From IMG/VR virus record IMGVR_UViG_3300033552_000029, positions 1 through 38,584 of that record: a DNA stretch of 38,584 nucleotides. One strand, written 5' to 3'. Of this stretch, positions 25,944 through 33,211 are shown piece after piece. The translations under genes were made by a program, and so were the position numbers. Positions within the stretch are counted from its first letter, which is position 1; each line of letters opens with the position of its first letter. This DNA comes from a virus. The notes under the pieces are model-generated. The model worked only from the letters and a program-made list of their open reading frames with translations, ran no database searches and was not told the origin of the DNA.

Positions 25944-26818
25944 TTTGGCTCAGGCCCCATAACCAGCACGCCTCCACGTGACAGCCACTTCTTCACAATC
26001 GGCGCAAAGGACGGTACGATACCTTGCATGATTGGAAGGTTCCGGGTTTTGGTGTCTGCCATTGCACTGCCGGTATCCCAAGTAAATTTAGTTCCTTCCC
26101 TGACAGTCAGAATAACATCTGAAAACATCGGAGTAAGCTTTGGCGACAACTTTGCCCCAAGAGTAGCTGCCATTAATTTCACTCCTCCGAGCACCTGATC
26201 GGTCTCACGATCAATGTGAGCAATCAGGACAAACCAGCAACGGCAGTTGTCTGTCAGCATACGCAGGATTTTTTCCACCTGATCCTGGGCGATACCCCAA
26301 TCGCTGATGTTGCGGACCGGCTTACCACCAACAACCAGCGACATTGCGGCGCGGCCCAAGCCGGTCAACGAATCCATCGCCAAGCAGTAGCCTTCTGGCC
26401 AGTCGTCAACTGCACCATAGTTTTTACCTGTACGCTGATCCACAAACCCATTCAGCGCTTCCAGGATTTTCACAAACTGGTTGTAGTTCATGCGCTTAGG
26501 ATCGTTCATCTTGGCAAGAGTGTCCAGCGACATGGTGTTGATCTTCGTTGCGCTGTCAATTAAGTCGCCAAAAGACGCCTTTGGAGCTTCCACCATGTGC
26601 CAGTGGAGATTTGGCGGAACTGGCTTGTTGTTGTCGGTAAAATAACCGAGCAAGGATTCCAGCCCAGGCTCAAGCCCGAGATAAAACACTTCTACACCCG
26701 CCTCTACGAGAGTAGCCAGTGAGTGGGTTTTGCCTGTACCGCCTGGACCCATCAGCATAACATTGGGGCCGGGGAGTGCGGAGACTACTGCCGCAGGGAT
26801 TGTAGTGTCTGTAGACAT
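25940..26818 (-). CDS. RecA/Sak4-like ATPase
   Basis: This 292-residue P-loop ATPase has Walker A GPGGTGKT (residues 23-30) and a Walker B-like strand CLAMDSLTGLG (about 144-154). The layout, with CWFVLIAHIDRETDQ before a basic C-terminal region, matches phage Sak4-type RecA-like proteins that promote single-strand annealing together with an SSB. The start at 26818 has AAGGAA upstream and lies inside the preceding gene, a 34-base overlap. The nearby nuclease and SSB-tailed protein fit a recombination set. Some phage annotations call this family 'nucleotide-binding protein'. Confidence 0.83.
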   Translation of the reverse strand: MSTDTTIPAAVVSALPGPNVMLMGPGGTGKTHSLATLVEAGVEVFYLGLEPGLESLLGYFTDNNKPVPPNLHWHMVEAPKASFGDLIDSATKINTMSLDTLAKMNDPKRMNYNQFVKILEALNGFVDQRTGKNYGAVDDWPEGYCLAMDSLTGLGRAAMSLVVGGKPVRNISDWGIAQDQVEKILRMLTDNCRCWFVLIAHIDRETDQVLGGVKLMAATLGAKLSPKLTPMFSDVILTVREGTKFTWDTGSAMADTKTRNLPIMQGIVPSFAPIVKKWLSRGGVLVMGPEPK

Positions 26819-27171
26819 TCTGTTTCCTTGTAAAGTTTCATGGCTTGTTGGAATTCATACCGTATCACTTCGTCGGGCAGTATGCTATTGAATTCTCTAT
26901 CCCAACTAGACCAGATTGAACCGGGGATTGCTCCCCAAGTTGTATCAGTATGGTTAGGGCAAGGGACTCGATACGGCATAAAGTCTGACTGTTTATTTGT
27001 CAGCAAATCCAGCACAGGAAAAATTGCCCAGGTTGTTCCACAGACAGGGCAAAAATACGCCATGCTGCAGGGGGAATTGGTTTCTTCATGGACTTGAATC
27101 GACTGACGTAAAGCATCACCAAGGTACTTATTGTTGACGATGAAAGTTTGTTTGTACCTTGGAGATTTCAT
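26785..27171 (-). CDS. Zinc-binding hypothetical protein
   Basis: This 128-residue protein has CPVCGTTW (about residues 41-48) and CPNHTDTTW (about 71-79), enough Cys/His for one zinc site. The rest is helical (LPDEVIRYEFQQAMKLYKET). Its start overlaps the nuclease stop codon (TAATG) and its end overlaps the Sak4-like gene by 34 bases. No specific family is recognised. Confidence 0.72.
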   Translation of the reverse strand: MKSPRYKQTFIVNNKYLGDALRQSIQVHEETNSPCSMAYFCPVCGTTWAIFPVLDLLTNKQSDFMPYRVPCPNHTDTTWGAIPGSIWSSWDREFNSILPDEVIRYEFQQAMKLYKETECLQTLQSLRQ

Positions 27172-28229
27172 TACTTCACCACACCGGCAGCAAGGAGTTC
27201 TGCGAAAGAGTCTTGCAAGGCATAGGAATCTTGCAAAGGTGCGGCAGGGGCGATACGGGGAATGTCCCGCTTATATCCCCAAGCTTCTTCGTGCTCCTCG
27301 ACGCTGAGTTCTTTCCTTGCCAAAGGATCCCATACCTTTTGGGCAAAATATACTGGCAGCCATGATGCAGGATCGGAGGCTTTACAGACTTTGACAAAGG
27401 AGCACCCACCGTATTCAGTACATCCTCCATCAAGGGAGTAATCCCAATACCCCTCTTCCCAGGCTCGGACCATACGCTGAACGTCGCGTACCAGCTGAAC
27501 TTCGAAGCGAGCAAGTTCGTGTGCGGTGCGGTAAGTTGCAACTTCCAAAGTATCGTATTTGGTTTTAAGGATACTAACGCCGCGAATAATGGAACCTGCG
27601 GTTTTGATACCTTGCCGAGCAGCAGCCCATTCATAACCAGTGAATTGACTGCGCATTTCCCACTGATTGGCCCATTGCATACCAAGGGAAGTAGTAGTCT
27701 TTTCATCATAGACATAGATTCCCCCTGCCCGTTCGGCCAGCATGTCAGATCGCCCGGTGTAAAGGATTGGATCACCTGTGATAGGGTGTCGTATATCCAG
27801 CGGTTCAGCGAATGAGAACTCAATCCCCCGTTTGCCGTCAGAAAGAGTAATCGGGTTGGCTCCGTCTGCTCCAAGCGGATAATTGAAGAAGTAAAACTCC
27901 AGGGCACCACACATACGCTCCAAGGTTTTTGCACTTCCTTCAGGCGGTACGAAGTCGCCATAGTGGGTAATGAGCGCCGCCAGTCCAGCTCCTTCGGCAT
28001 CCTGAGCATCCATGCCCTGAACATAAAAGGCTTTTCTTGCAGCCTCAATGCCCGACGCGAACGCACCTCCTGCAATAAGGTGGACTGACGTTGACTTGGG
28101 CTTCCAGTGTTCGACATATTGTTGAAATGCTTTCTGGTTGCAGGAACGAAAGGTAGACATGATTGTACTGTCTACAGTGTTTGGAAACATCGGGCGCTGG
28201 CGACCGTCAGGGTAGTGGGTAAGGCTCAT
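27171..28229 (-). CDS. PD-(D/E)XK exonuclease, Cas4/RecB-like, with Cys cluster
   Basis: This 352-residue protein is a probable 5'-3' or single-strand exonuclease for recombination or replication. The nuclease core is visible: GRSDMLAERAGGIYVYDEKT contains the motif II Asp and the ExK motif (about residues 163-182). A cysteine near the N-terminus (FRSCNQK) and three later ones (CTEYGGCSFVKVC, about 284-296) are placed as in iron-sulphur Cas4/AddB-type nucleases. ATG 28229 is preferred to an upstream GTG because it overlaps the previous stop codon and has GAGAAGG 7 bases upstream. It lies two genes upstream of the Sak4-like ATPase. Confidence 0.82.
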   Translation of the reverse strand: MSLTHYPDGRQRPMFPNTVDSTIMSTFRSCNQKAFQQYVEHWKPKSTSVHLIAGGAFASGIEAARKAFYVQGMDAQDAEGAGLAALITHYGDFVPPEGSAKTLERMCGALEFYFFNYPLGADGANPITLSDGKRGIEFSFAEPLDIRHPITGDPILYTGRSDMLAERAGGIYVYDEKTTTSLGMQWANQWEMRSQFTGYEWAAARQGIKTAGSIIRGVSILKTKYDTLEVATYRTAHELARFEVQLVRDVQRMVRAWEEGYWDYSLDGGCTEYGGCSFVKVCKASDPASWLPVYFAQKVWDPLARKELSVEEHEEAWGYKRDIPRIAPAAPLQDSYALQDSFAELLAAGVVK

Positions 28230-28366
28230 GCCCACACCTTCTCAGCAAACTTTTCCCAAACAGCACGATCTTCATCACTGAGATCGGACCAACTATCAGA
28301 GTCAACTTGATAGAAAGAAAGAGCTTCTTGATACATTTCGTATGCTTTCATTCCAGGGCTTTTCAT
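28226..28366 (-). CDS. Very small acidic protein
   Basis: This 46-residue protein begins MKSPGMKAYEMYQEAL and ends FAEKVWA. It was found by reading the junction between its neighbours: the start overlaps the previous stop codon and its own stop overlaps the next start, both as ATGA. The last codons also supply the ribosome site GAGAAGG of the nuclease gene. It is a Trp/Tyr-containing acidic helix; no function is recognised. Confidence 0.75.
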   Translation of the reverse strand: MKSPGMKAYEMYQEALSFYQVDSDSWSDLSDEDRAVWEKFAEKVWA

Positions 28367-28683
28367 AATCCCAGCTCCCGACCCAAATCGCTACCCAGAT
28401 TCTGCGATGCTTCCCAATCTGCCTTGGTTTGGACAACAACCGCCCACTTAGTTTCCCACTTGTCTGACAGCTGTGGGGTAGGATGGACTTCTTCCACCTT
28501 GATCGTGATGATGCCACCGTGTGGAAGCTTTACATTCACACGATCACCGACTTCAACAGGTCGCTGGCATTGGTACGTGTACAGACGCTTAGCGCCGTTG
28601 AGATAAGCACCGATGGTGGTGGAACCTTGTGCAGCTACTTGCAATTCTGCTTCTGCAAGATCTTTATTAATAAGCTCGCTCAT
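28363..28683 (-). CDS. Hypothetical protein with SH3-like/KOW-like core
   Basis: This 106-residue protein has a beta-rich core, YTYQCQRPVEVGDRVNVKLP followed by GGIITIKVEEV, which looks like a small SH3/KOW-type barrel. The N-terminus is helical and the C-terminus is WEASQNLGSDLGRELGL. It is joined to both neighbours by ATGA overlaps. The fold suggestion is by pattern only. Confidence 0.72.
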   Translation of the reverse strand: MSELINKDLAEAELQVAAQGSTTIGAYLNGAKRLYTYQCQRPVEVGDRVNVKLPHGGIITIKVEEVHPTPQLSDKWETKWAVVVQTKADWEASQNLGSDLGRELGL

Positions 28684-28901
28684 AACATCAACCCTTTCAA
28701 CAAATCATCACTATCAATAGGAGCGGCTTTAGCTTTCGCTACCCGCTTAGTCGCAGTACTCTTCTCAGACACAGCACCAGACAACTGACGCTCAGCACGA
28801 ATAGCTGCCAATGCCTGCTTCATTTCCTCGACAGTAAGGTTTCCCTCACGTGCCTTACGCCTCCAGTCGGAGACTTTCATATCTATTACTTCGCTGGCCA
28901 T
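28680..28901 (-). CDS. Small basic helical protein
   Basis: This 73-residue protein has a helical N-terminal half (DMKVSDWRRKAREGNLTVEE, MKQALAAIRAERQ) and a Lys/Ala-rich linker followed by an acidic tip (DSDDLLKGLML). AGAGGAAA precedes ATG 28901. Similar small proteins with 'LTxEEMKxAIxxLRxxR' are common in phage early regions; function is unknown. Confidence 0.75.
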   Translation of the reverse strand: MASEVIDMKVSDWRRKAREGNLTVEEMKQALAAIRAERQLSGAVSEKSTATKRVAKAKAAPIDSDDLLKGLML

Positions 28902-28902
28902 T

Positions 28903-29181
28903 TCAGGTTTCCTCTAAGATTTTGCCTGTGCCACCGCACACAAGGCAGGGGTTAGCACGCTTGCCGCCAGAACCAAAACAGATCGGACAGCCCTTTCGTT
29001 TATAAGAAGTCTGCCCCTTTGGCAGGTTATTAGCCATGTATTCAGCAGCTTCCTCTGAATTGACTTCCCGGAAACGGCGTACATCATATTCGCCGCTTTC
29101 TTCCACCGCAAGAGCTTTAGCCTGTGGAACTTCCCACCAGGCTTGTGCGCCCTTAGCACGGATCATATATACAAGACTCAT
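28903..29181 (-). CDS. DnaJ-type zinc-finger protein
   Basis: This 92-residue protein ends with two CxxCxGxG-like knuckles (CPICFGSGG at about 70 and CLVCGGTG at about 83), the motif of the DnaJ cysteine-rich domain, enough for one zinc site. The N-terminal part is a short alpha/beta segment rich in Glu and Ala. AGGAG precedes ATG 29181. It has no J domain, so it is not a DnaJ homologue. Confidence 0.75.
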   Translation of the reverse strand: MSLVYMIRAKGAQAWWEVPQAKALAVEESGEYDVRRFREVNSEEAAEYMANNLPKGQTSYKRKGCPICFGSGGKRANPCLVCGGTGKILEET

Positions 29182-29373
29182 TCAGGTTCTCCTATTTGCG
29201 TCTATCGGAATTTCAACATCGGGAGAAGTATCCCATAAACTGAGCCAGAGCGCAATCCAGTTATGCGGATCGAGCGCGAAACTTACCCGCCTGAGCACTG
29301 AGGCTGTTGTAAAAATGATCACGCTCAGAGGCAAATACAGGAAGGTCCAGGGAATAAGATAGATCAACTTCAA
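29182..29373 (-). CDS. Possible overlapping membrane protein
   Basis: This 63-residue frame starts with TTG 29373, with GGGGG about 9 bases upstream, inside the DUF4406-like gene in another frame. It is very hydrophobic in its first half (LIYLIPWTFLYLPLSVIIF) and continues 79 bases past the end of that gene with DPHNWIALWLSLWDT. Its stop codon abuts the next ATG, and its last codons contain the ribosome site AGGAG. These features suggest real coding, but the non-ATG start and overlap keep this uncertain. Confidence 0.4.
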   Translation of the reverse strand: MKLIYLIPWTFLYLPLSVIIFTTASVLRRVSFALDPHNWIALWLSLWDTSPDVEIPIDANRRT

Positions 29374-29611
29374 TTAATGCCCCCGTACTATCTATCCACC
29401 CAGGAAGAGTAACCACTACATCTGCCTGCATAAGCTGAGTGATGCTGAGTTTCATCCATGCCGACCAAGAATCAGGATCGGTAGGAGGCGCGTTCTCGGC
29501 GGGGGATAGTACCGTGTATCCGAAAGATCTGAGGCCCGCTGCGAGCGTGTGGAATGCCTCACGATTGAAGTTAGGATAGCCTGTCATCGGGCCGGAGATG
29601 AAGATTTTCAT
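29261..29611 (-). CDS. DUF4406-like (nucleoside deoxyribosyltransferase-like fold) protein
   Basis: This 116-residue protein begins MKIFISGPMTGYPNFNREAF and continues with VLSPAENAPP, DVVVTLPGWIDSTGALIEVD and LDLPVF, a close match to DUF4406 proteins, which share the fold of nucleoside 2-deoxyribosyltransferases. It may act on modified or free nucleotides; the reaction is not established. ATG 29611 is chosen because it overlaps the previous stop codon (ATGA); an earlier in-frame ATG would intrude on that gene. Confidence 0.8.
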   Translation of the reverse strand: MKIFISGPMTGYPNFNREAFHTLAAGLRSFGYTVLSPAENAPPTDPDSWSAWMKLSITQLMQADVVVTLPGWIDSTGALIEVDLSYSLDLPVFASERDHFYNSLSAQAGKFRARSA

Positions 29612-29967
29612 CCTGTTACATCCTGAGCTTTCCACTCGATCACCTTACCATGGTACTGAGGGCCAGATACATTCCCCATTCGTGCATCCTGGAGGACAAG
29701 CTGATAGGCGTTGAAGTCACTTGTGGAGGTTGCACGGCCACGGAAGGTGCCATCATCGAAAGTGATGCTGATGAGGTAAGTTTTTGGGGGAAAAAAGCTT
29801 GGCCCGAGGGAAGCGGAAGGGGCGACGTCTGGTTTTTTGCCCTGGATGTACTGGCCAGCGGTGGTTACTGCCTGGAGGACACTGCTGAAGCCATACGACA
29901 GCGCGAGTTTGAGCGCTTCTTCATGAGCTTCCACAGCTGCATGTACCTTTGTTATTGGGTCTGACAC
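29608..29967 (-). CDS. Hypothetical protein
   Basis: This 119-residue protein has a helical N-terminus (VHAAVEAHEEALKLALSYGF) and a beta-rich C-terminal part (TYLISITFDDGTFRGRATST). AAGGAG precedes ATG 29967. It lies just downstream of dispersed-dyad copy 9 and is coupled to the DUF4406-like gene. It is not recognised. Confidence 0.72.
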   Translation of the reverse strand: MSDPITKVHAAVEAHEEALKLALSYGFSSVLQAVTTAGQYIQGKKPDVAPSASLGPSFFPPKTYLISITFDDGTFRGRATSTSDFNAYQLVLQDARMGNVSGPQYHGKVIEWKAQDVTG

Positions 29968-29992
29968 GATGAATCTCCTTAATATTGAATAT

Positions 29993-30025
29993 GGCCGGGA
30001 GTAACAAATATTACTCCGGGAGGTT
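29993..30025. repeat. Dispersed dyad, copy 9
   Basis: GGCCGGGAGTAA, spacer CAAATA, then TTACTCCGGGAGG followed by TTTA. It lies directly after the stop codon of the 30028-30327 gene and before the ribosome site of the 29967 gene on the - strand. Confidence 0.85.
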
Positions 30026-30027
30026 TA

Positions 30028-30327
30028 TTACATTCCTGGAGGCTTTTTACCTGTAACATGCTGCACGAAAGTCAAATCCTGCTCACGATCCGACACAAAC
30101 GGCACAGCAACAGGCACATGATGCAACAATTCCGCCAGTCGAACCTGCTCACCTTCCTGCATGATGCTGGCCATATGCATCAGTACTTCTGTGATCGCGT
30201 TAATTTGCAAGTCCAGAAACCTCAGACTGACCGTCTGATGCACAACTTCTGCAATAGTCATTTGCCCCTGCGGACGAAAGCTGCTACTCCCTGGGCCTCC
30301 ATGCTTATGTACAAACTTCTGGATCAT
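30028..30327 (-). CDS. Hypothetical early protein, first gene behind the operator-controlled promoter
   Basis: This 99-residue protein begins MIQKFVHKHGGPGSSSF and is mostly helical afterwards (LRFLDLQINAITEVLMHMAS). ATG 30327 is chosen because GAAGGAG lies 8-9 bases before it. It is the first gene after the promoter and operator at 30390-30432, so the operon running to about 25345 is probably controlled there. No family is recognised; it has no helix-turn-helix that would make it the obvious repressor. Confidence 0.75.
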   Translation of the reverse strand: MIQKFVHKHGGPGSSSFRPQGQMTIAEVVHQTVSLRFLDLQINAITEVLMHMASIMQEGEQVRLAELLHHVPVAVPFVSDREQDLTFVQHVTGKKPPGM

Positions 30328-30389
30328 GCTATACTCCTTCAAGTGGGACAATCAAACATTCAAGTCAACCGAGCGCGCGTAAGAGGGGG

Positions 30390-30432
30390 TAAGTCAATGA
30401 CTTATTCTAGCATACTTACTGCATTCGGTCAA
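30390..30432 (-). promoter_or_regulatory. Operator-controlled sigma70 promoter, copy B
   Basis: TTGACC (30432-30427), 17 bases ending TGC, and TAGAAT (30409-30404) form an extended -10 promoter. The perfect dyad TAAGTCA-A-TGACTTA (30390-30404) starts at the end of the -10 box and a C-run follows. The unit is a near copy of the one at 1564-1606 and lies about 60 bases upstream of the 30327 start codon. Confidence 0.72.
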
Positions 30433-30444
30433 CCTCTTTCTTTA

Positions 30445-30624
30445 TTACTTGGGGGACGCCGGGGAGTCAAGGGATTGAAGGTAAGCTTGCTTTTCCTGGA
30501 GGGATAAGAGGGCTTTTTCAGCACGAGCTTCAGCAGCTTTGTATGGTTGGTTATGGAAAGTCCAGTTGCGGCAGATGTGGCTGATGGCTGAGGCAAGAGG
30601 GGAATAGTAGGCAGTGCGGATCAT
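30445..30624 (-). CDS. Small helical protein
   Basis: This 59-residue protein begins MIRTAYYSPLASAISHICRN and continues as an Ala/Glu-rich helix (KAAEARAEKALLSLQEKQAY). It begins 11 bases after the stop codon of the SSB-tailed gene and ends just before the promoter at 30432. The ribosome site is weak (AAAGCTTCCC). It is not recognised. Its position at the end of an upstream operon, directly before a new promoter, fits phage packing. Confidence 0.6.
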   Translation of the reverse strand: MIRTAYYSPLASAISHICRNWTFHNQPYKAAEARAEKALLSLQEKQAYLQSLDSPASPK

Positions 30625-30635
30625 GGGAAGCTTTC

Positions 30636-31031
30636 TTAGAAAGGAATGTCGTCGTTGAAGGGAACAGGCTTAGCAAAATTAAGCATAGATTCTGTTGGGG
30701 CGTCTGCTGGTAAAGTTGCGGGAGCTTGTGTGAAGGTGGTGTAGGTTAAGGAGAGTAGATTGTTCTTCATTTCCTGCAGAAGCATGAGCTTGACATGAGT
30801 GTCTGCCTGGAGTTTGCGGGCTGCTTCCTCTAGCCTGACTACTGTATCGAGAACAAGCTTATCTTTATCTTCAACACGGACTATGCAAGTAGCTTCACCA
30901 AGGAGAATCCAGCCATTTTCAGCGTGGTCGCAGTCGGAAAGGTAGAAAGAAACTTCTTCACCTTTGAGAAGATTGTCTGCTTGGGAAGGATTTGTCAGCC
31001 AAGCCTTTTGCTTCTGTATGAGGGTACGCAT
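30636..31031 (-). CDS. Protein with SSB-type C-terminal tip
   Basis: This 131-residue protein ends FAKPVPFNDDIPF, matching the conserved acidic DDIPF tip with which bacterial SSB recruits partner proteins. The body (EEVSFYLSDCDHAENGWILL, GEATCIVRVEDKDKLVLDTV) has a short beta region and a central helix, but I cannot see a complete OB-fold. ATG 31031 is chosen over upstream ATGs because AGAGG lies 7 bases before it and those ATGs would sit inside the previous gene. It is a candidate phage ssDNA-binding or SSB-mimicking protein. Confidence 0.75.
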   Translation of the reverse strand: MRTLIQKQKAWLTNPSQADNLLKGEEVSFYLSDCDHAENGWILLGEATCIVRVEDKDKLVLDTVVRLEEAARKLQADTHVKLMLLQEMKNNLLSLTYTTFTQAPATLPADAPTESMLNFAKPVPFNDDIPF

Positions 31032-31041
31032 GATGAGCCTC

Positions 31042-31311
31042 TTAAGGATGGTCAGGATTGGTCCATTGGGCATTGGCTTCTGGGACGACAATAGTGCCGA
31101 GGTCGGTACGCCAGAATTCATTCCCAGAAGAGCCTGAATGGATGGTTAAGTCTGGTTTGCGGGTTGAGTCCCTGCCTTGATCGCCTCCAAGCTGGTTTGC
31201 CTGGGTGCGGATGACGAGACAGTCGGATACTCGGAAGACGTCCACGCTAAGGATTTGATCGTACTGCGGGAAATGGACGATGCAGCCGGTTTTGATGCAA
31301 CCTGTTTTCAT
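31042..31311 (-). CDS. Hypothetical protein
   Basis: This 89-residue protein begins with a short internal repetition (KTGCIKTGCIVHF) and continues as beta-rich segments (LSVDVFRVSDCLVIRTQANQ). AAGAGAC lies upstream of ATG 31311. It is preceded by dispersed-dyad copy 10 and followed 10 bases later by the SSB-tailed gene. Not recognised. Confidence 0.68.
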   Translation of the reverse strand: MKTGCIKTGCIVHFPQYDQILSVDVFRVSDCLVIRTQANQLGGDQGRDSTRKPDLTIHSGSSGNEFWRTDLGTIVVPEANAQWTNPDHP

Positions 31312-31335
31312 ATTAAGTCTCTTAGAGTTGAAAAT

Positions 31336-31368
31336 GGCCGGGAGTAATATTTGTTACTTCCGGCGGTA
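31336..31368. repeat. Dispersed dyad, copy 10
   Basis: GGCCGGGAGTAA, spacer TATTTG, then TTACTTCCGGCGG. It lies between the stop codon of the 31373-31519 gene and the ribosome site of the 31311 gene. Confidence 0.85.
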
Positions 31369-31372
31369 ATGA

Positions 31373-31519
31373 TTAAGATTGAGGGACTGTCGCAGGGACT
31401 TTACATTTTCCCTTGCATACAGGGCATTTTATCCCACCGATCTTCATAGTCTTGCTGCGGAAAACAGTTCCAGTAGCAAAACAGTTCTTGCAGGGGACCA
31501 TTTTGACTGAATGTTCCAT
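31373..31519 (-). CDS. Small four-cysteine zinc-knuckle protein
   Basis: This 48-residue protein carries CKNC and CPVC pairs separated by about 18 residues, with a further Cys in KGKCKV, as in small zinc-ribbon or rubredoxin-like knuckles. It starts 1-2 bases after the helicase stop codon, so it is translated by coupling. It is probably a small zinc-binding regulator or accessory factor; no target is evident. Confidence 0.68.
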   Translation of the reverse strand: MEHSVKMVPCKNCFATGTVFRSKTMKIGGIKCPVCKGKCKVPATVPQS

Positions 31520-31520
31520 A

Positions 31521-32783
31521 TTAAGCCAGCAAAAGCTTAGTTGTCGGCCTACTGCAAGCCACATACAAACACTGGAATGCTTCCCGACGCTCACGGTTGA
31601 GTAAAATATCCTGGTAATCCACATAAACATTCTCATACGTCGAACCTTGCGCGCGGTGAGCAGTAATCGCATAAGCATATTTAACATCATGGAATAATTC
31701 CTTCATAGCCCAGAATTGTTTCCACACTTTCCCTTCGACTTTTGCTTTATGGGCCAGGGATTGTACAGCATTTTTAAAGATCTGATCGCTCCGGGGATGC
31801 AAAACAGTCAACCGAATCACCCGATTGTCTTCAGTCCTGGCCTTAAGCTCAATACATTCAAACTCAGGGGACATAGGATGGCGGGATTCGACCATGCTTT
31901 CAACAATTGCTTCTTCATCCGTAGCCAGTACAACTTCCCCACCAACGATGCAGGGGCTGGCCGCAATAATCCGCTCGCCAACCTCGTAGAATCCCGCAGA
32001 TGCCCCGAAAATCCCGCGCCGGATCAGATCGTTATACATTTTCGTCGTCACGTTACGCCACGCGATAACCTTAGTAGTGTTCGTATCCGCGAATTTACCA
32101 GCTTCAGCATCAGCAAAGATCTTAGCTTTAAAATCCCCCTTGCCGATTTTCCAGACACCTTGCAGACCATCGTTAGCAGAGCGGATATTGATGTTCATTA
32201 TCGGCTGATCCATCGCCATACGGATAGCTGTTACAAGCTCCAATACCTGATTATCATGGCGTTCGACCTTTACAAGCGTAGATTGCTGAGGCAAACGCCA
32301 GATTGGTGATTCTTTTTCGCCGACAGGAGGAAGCTGGTACGGATCACCAAGTAACAGGAACCGCAAACCAGTTGATGCCGCAGTGTGACGGAGGATTTGG
32401 AAGAGCTGATTGTTAATCATCCCTGCTTCATCAATCGCCACGCCATCAAAGCCGGATAAATCAACCTCTTTTTCCGATGCCGCCAGCTCTTTCATTTCAC
32501 CGTTAGCAGACAATCGCAGGCCCAACAAAGAAAAGATAGTAGATGCTTGTCCAGTCAGTGCCCGGATTACTTTTGCCGCTTTGTTCGTTGGTGCTGTATA
32601 TGCCAGTTTACCGCTACTACGCGAATATGCTGCTGCAATCTCCCGCAAGCAGAATGTTTTACCCGTCCCTGCAGGTCCACGGAGGACATAGAAGGGATCA
32701 CGGACATGGGGAGCTGTCAGGAAATCCAAAATACTGGAGATGGCTTCTTCCTGTTCCGCGTTTGCTTTTATTACCTTAGACAT
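31521..32783 (-). CDS. SF1B DNA helicase, Dda/RecD-like
   Basis: This 420-residue protein has the SF1 motifs in order: Walker A GPAGTGKT (about 36-43), motif Ia-like APTNKAAKV (about 66), motif II IDEAGM (about 117), motif III GDPYQLPPV (about 147), motif V AITAHRAQGST (about 377) and motif VI LYVACSRPTTKL (about 407). It probably unwinds DNA 5' to 3' during replication initiation or recombination. It is the only helicase seen here, and no primase is visible. Its ribosome site AGAGG-like sequence lies before ATG 32783. Confidence 0.9.
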   Translation of the reverse strand: MSKVIKANAEQEEAISSILDFLTAPHVRDPFYVLRGPAGTGKTFCLREIAAAYSRSSGKLAYTAPTNKAAKVIRALTGQASTIFSLLGLRLSANGEMKELAASEKEVDLSGFDGVAIDEAGMINNQLFQILRHTAASTGLRFLLLGDPYQLPPVGEKESPIWRLPQQSTLVKVERHDNQVLELVTAIRMAMDQPIMNINIRSANDGLQGVWKIGKGDFKAKIFADAEAGKFADTNTTKVIAWRNVTTKMYNDLIRRGIFGASAGFYEVGERIIAASPCIVGGEVVLATDEEAIVESMVESRHPMSPEFECIELKARTEDNRVIRLTVLHPRSDQIFKNAVQSLAHKAKVEGKVWKQFWAMKELFHDVKYAYAITAHRAQGSTYENVYVDYQDILLNRERREAFQCLYVACSRPTTKLLLA

Positions 32784-32797
32784 TAAGAGGCTCCAGG

Positions 32798-33028
32798 TTA
32801 TTGTGGGAGGACTGGCTCAGCTGCATCGAACGATTCTTGTGCAGCAACCCGTTCATCAATTGCCTTGTAGTGCTGACGAATCAGATTATTAATGAATTCC
32901 GACTGCGCACCGTAAGGAATTTTTTCCTCAACATCTGAGTACAGTTCCAATTCCATACGAGCGCACAAGTCTGCGGCAATTTGCAGCTTCTTCTCGATGG
33001 TTGGGATTACATTTTTCTGGCGGGCCAT
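32798..33028 (-). CDS. Small hypothetical protein
   Basis: This 76-residue protein starts MARQKNVIPTIEKKLQIAAD and is helical and charged. ATG 33028 is chosen because of the very strong ribosome site TAAGGAG 8 bases upstream. The residues IPYGAQSEFINNLIRQHYKA could be a ribbon-helix-helix or similar dimer, but this is not certain. It ends 14 bases before the helicase start. Confidence 0.75.
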   Translation of the reverse strand: MARQKNVIPTIEKKLQIAADLCARMELELYSDVEEKIPYGAQSEFINNLIRQHYKAIDERVAAQESFDAAEPVLPQ

Positions 33029-33029
33029 T

Positions 33030-33209
33030 TTATTTCTCCTTACGTTTGGGGATAGTGTTACATTCTGGCAAACCTGGATGGTCTGCGCAGAATTTTGCAA
33101 TTTCAATCTGACGTTCTTTTTCAGTGATATACCCTGTACCGCCCAGGAATACAGCTACCAACACAGTAGCTATGATTTCCGCATCATACTTCTTAACAAA
33201 TTTCCACAT
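33030..33209 (-). CDS. Small single-span membrane protein
   Basis: This 59-residue protein has one hydrophobic segment at about residues 11-27 (IIATVLVAVFLGGTGYI) with charges KK before it and a cytoplasm- or periplasm-facing tail containing two cysteines (FCADHPGLPEC). GAGGAAG precedes ATG 33209. Small membrane proteins of this kind can alter the host envelope or act in superinfection exclusion; nothing specific is recognised. Confidence 0.72.
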   Translation of the reverse strand: MWKFVKKYDAEIIATVLVAVFLGGTGYITEKERQIEIAKFCADHPGLPECNTIPKRKEK

Positions 33210-33211
33210 GC

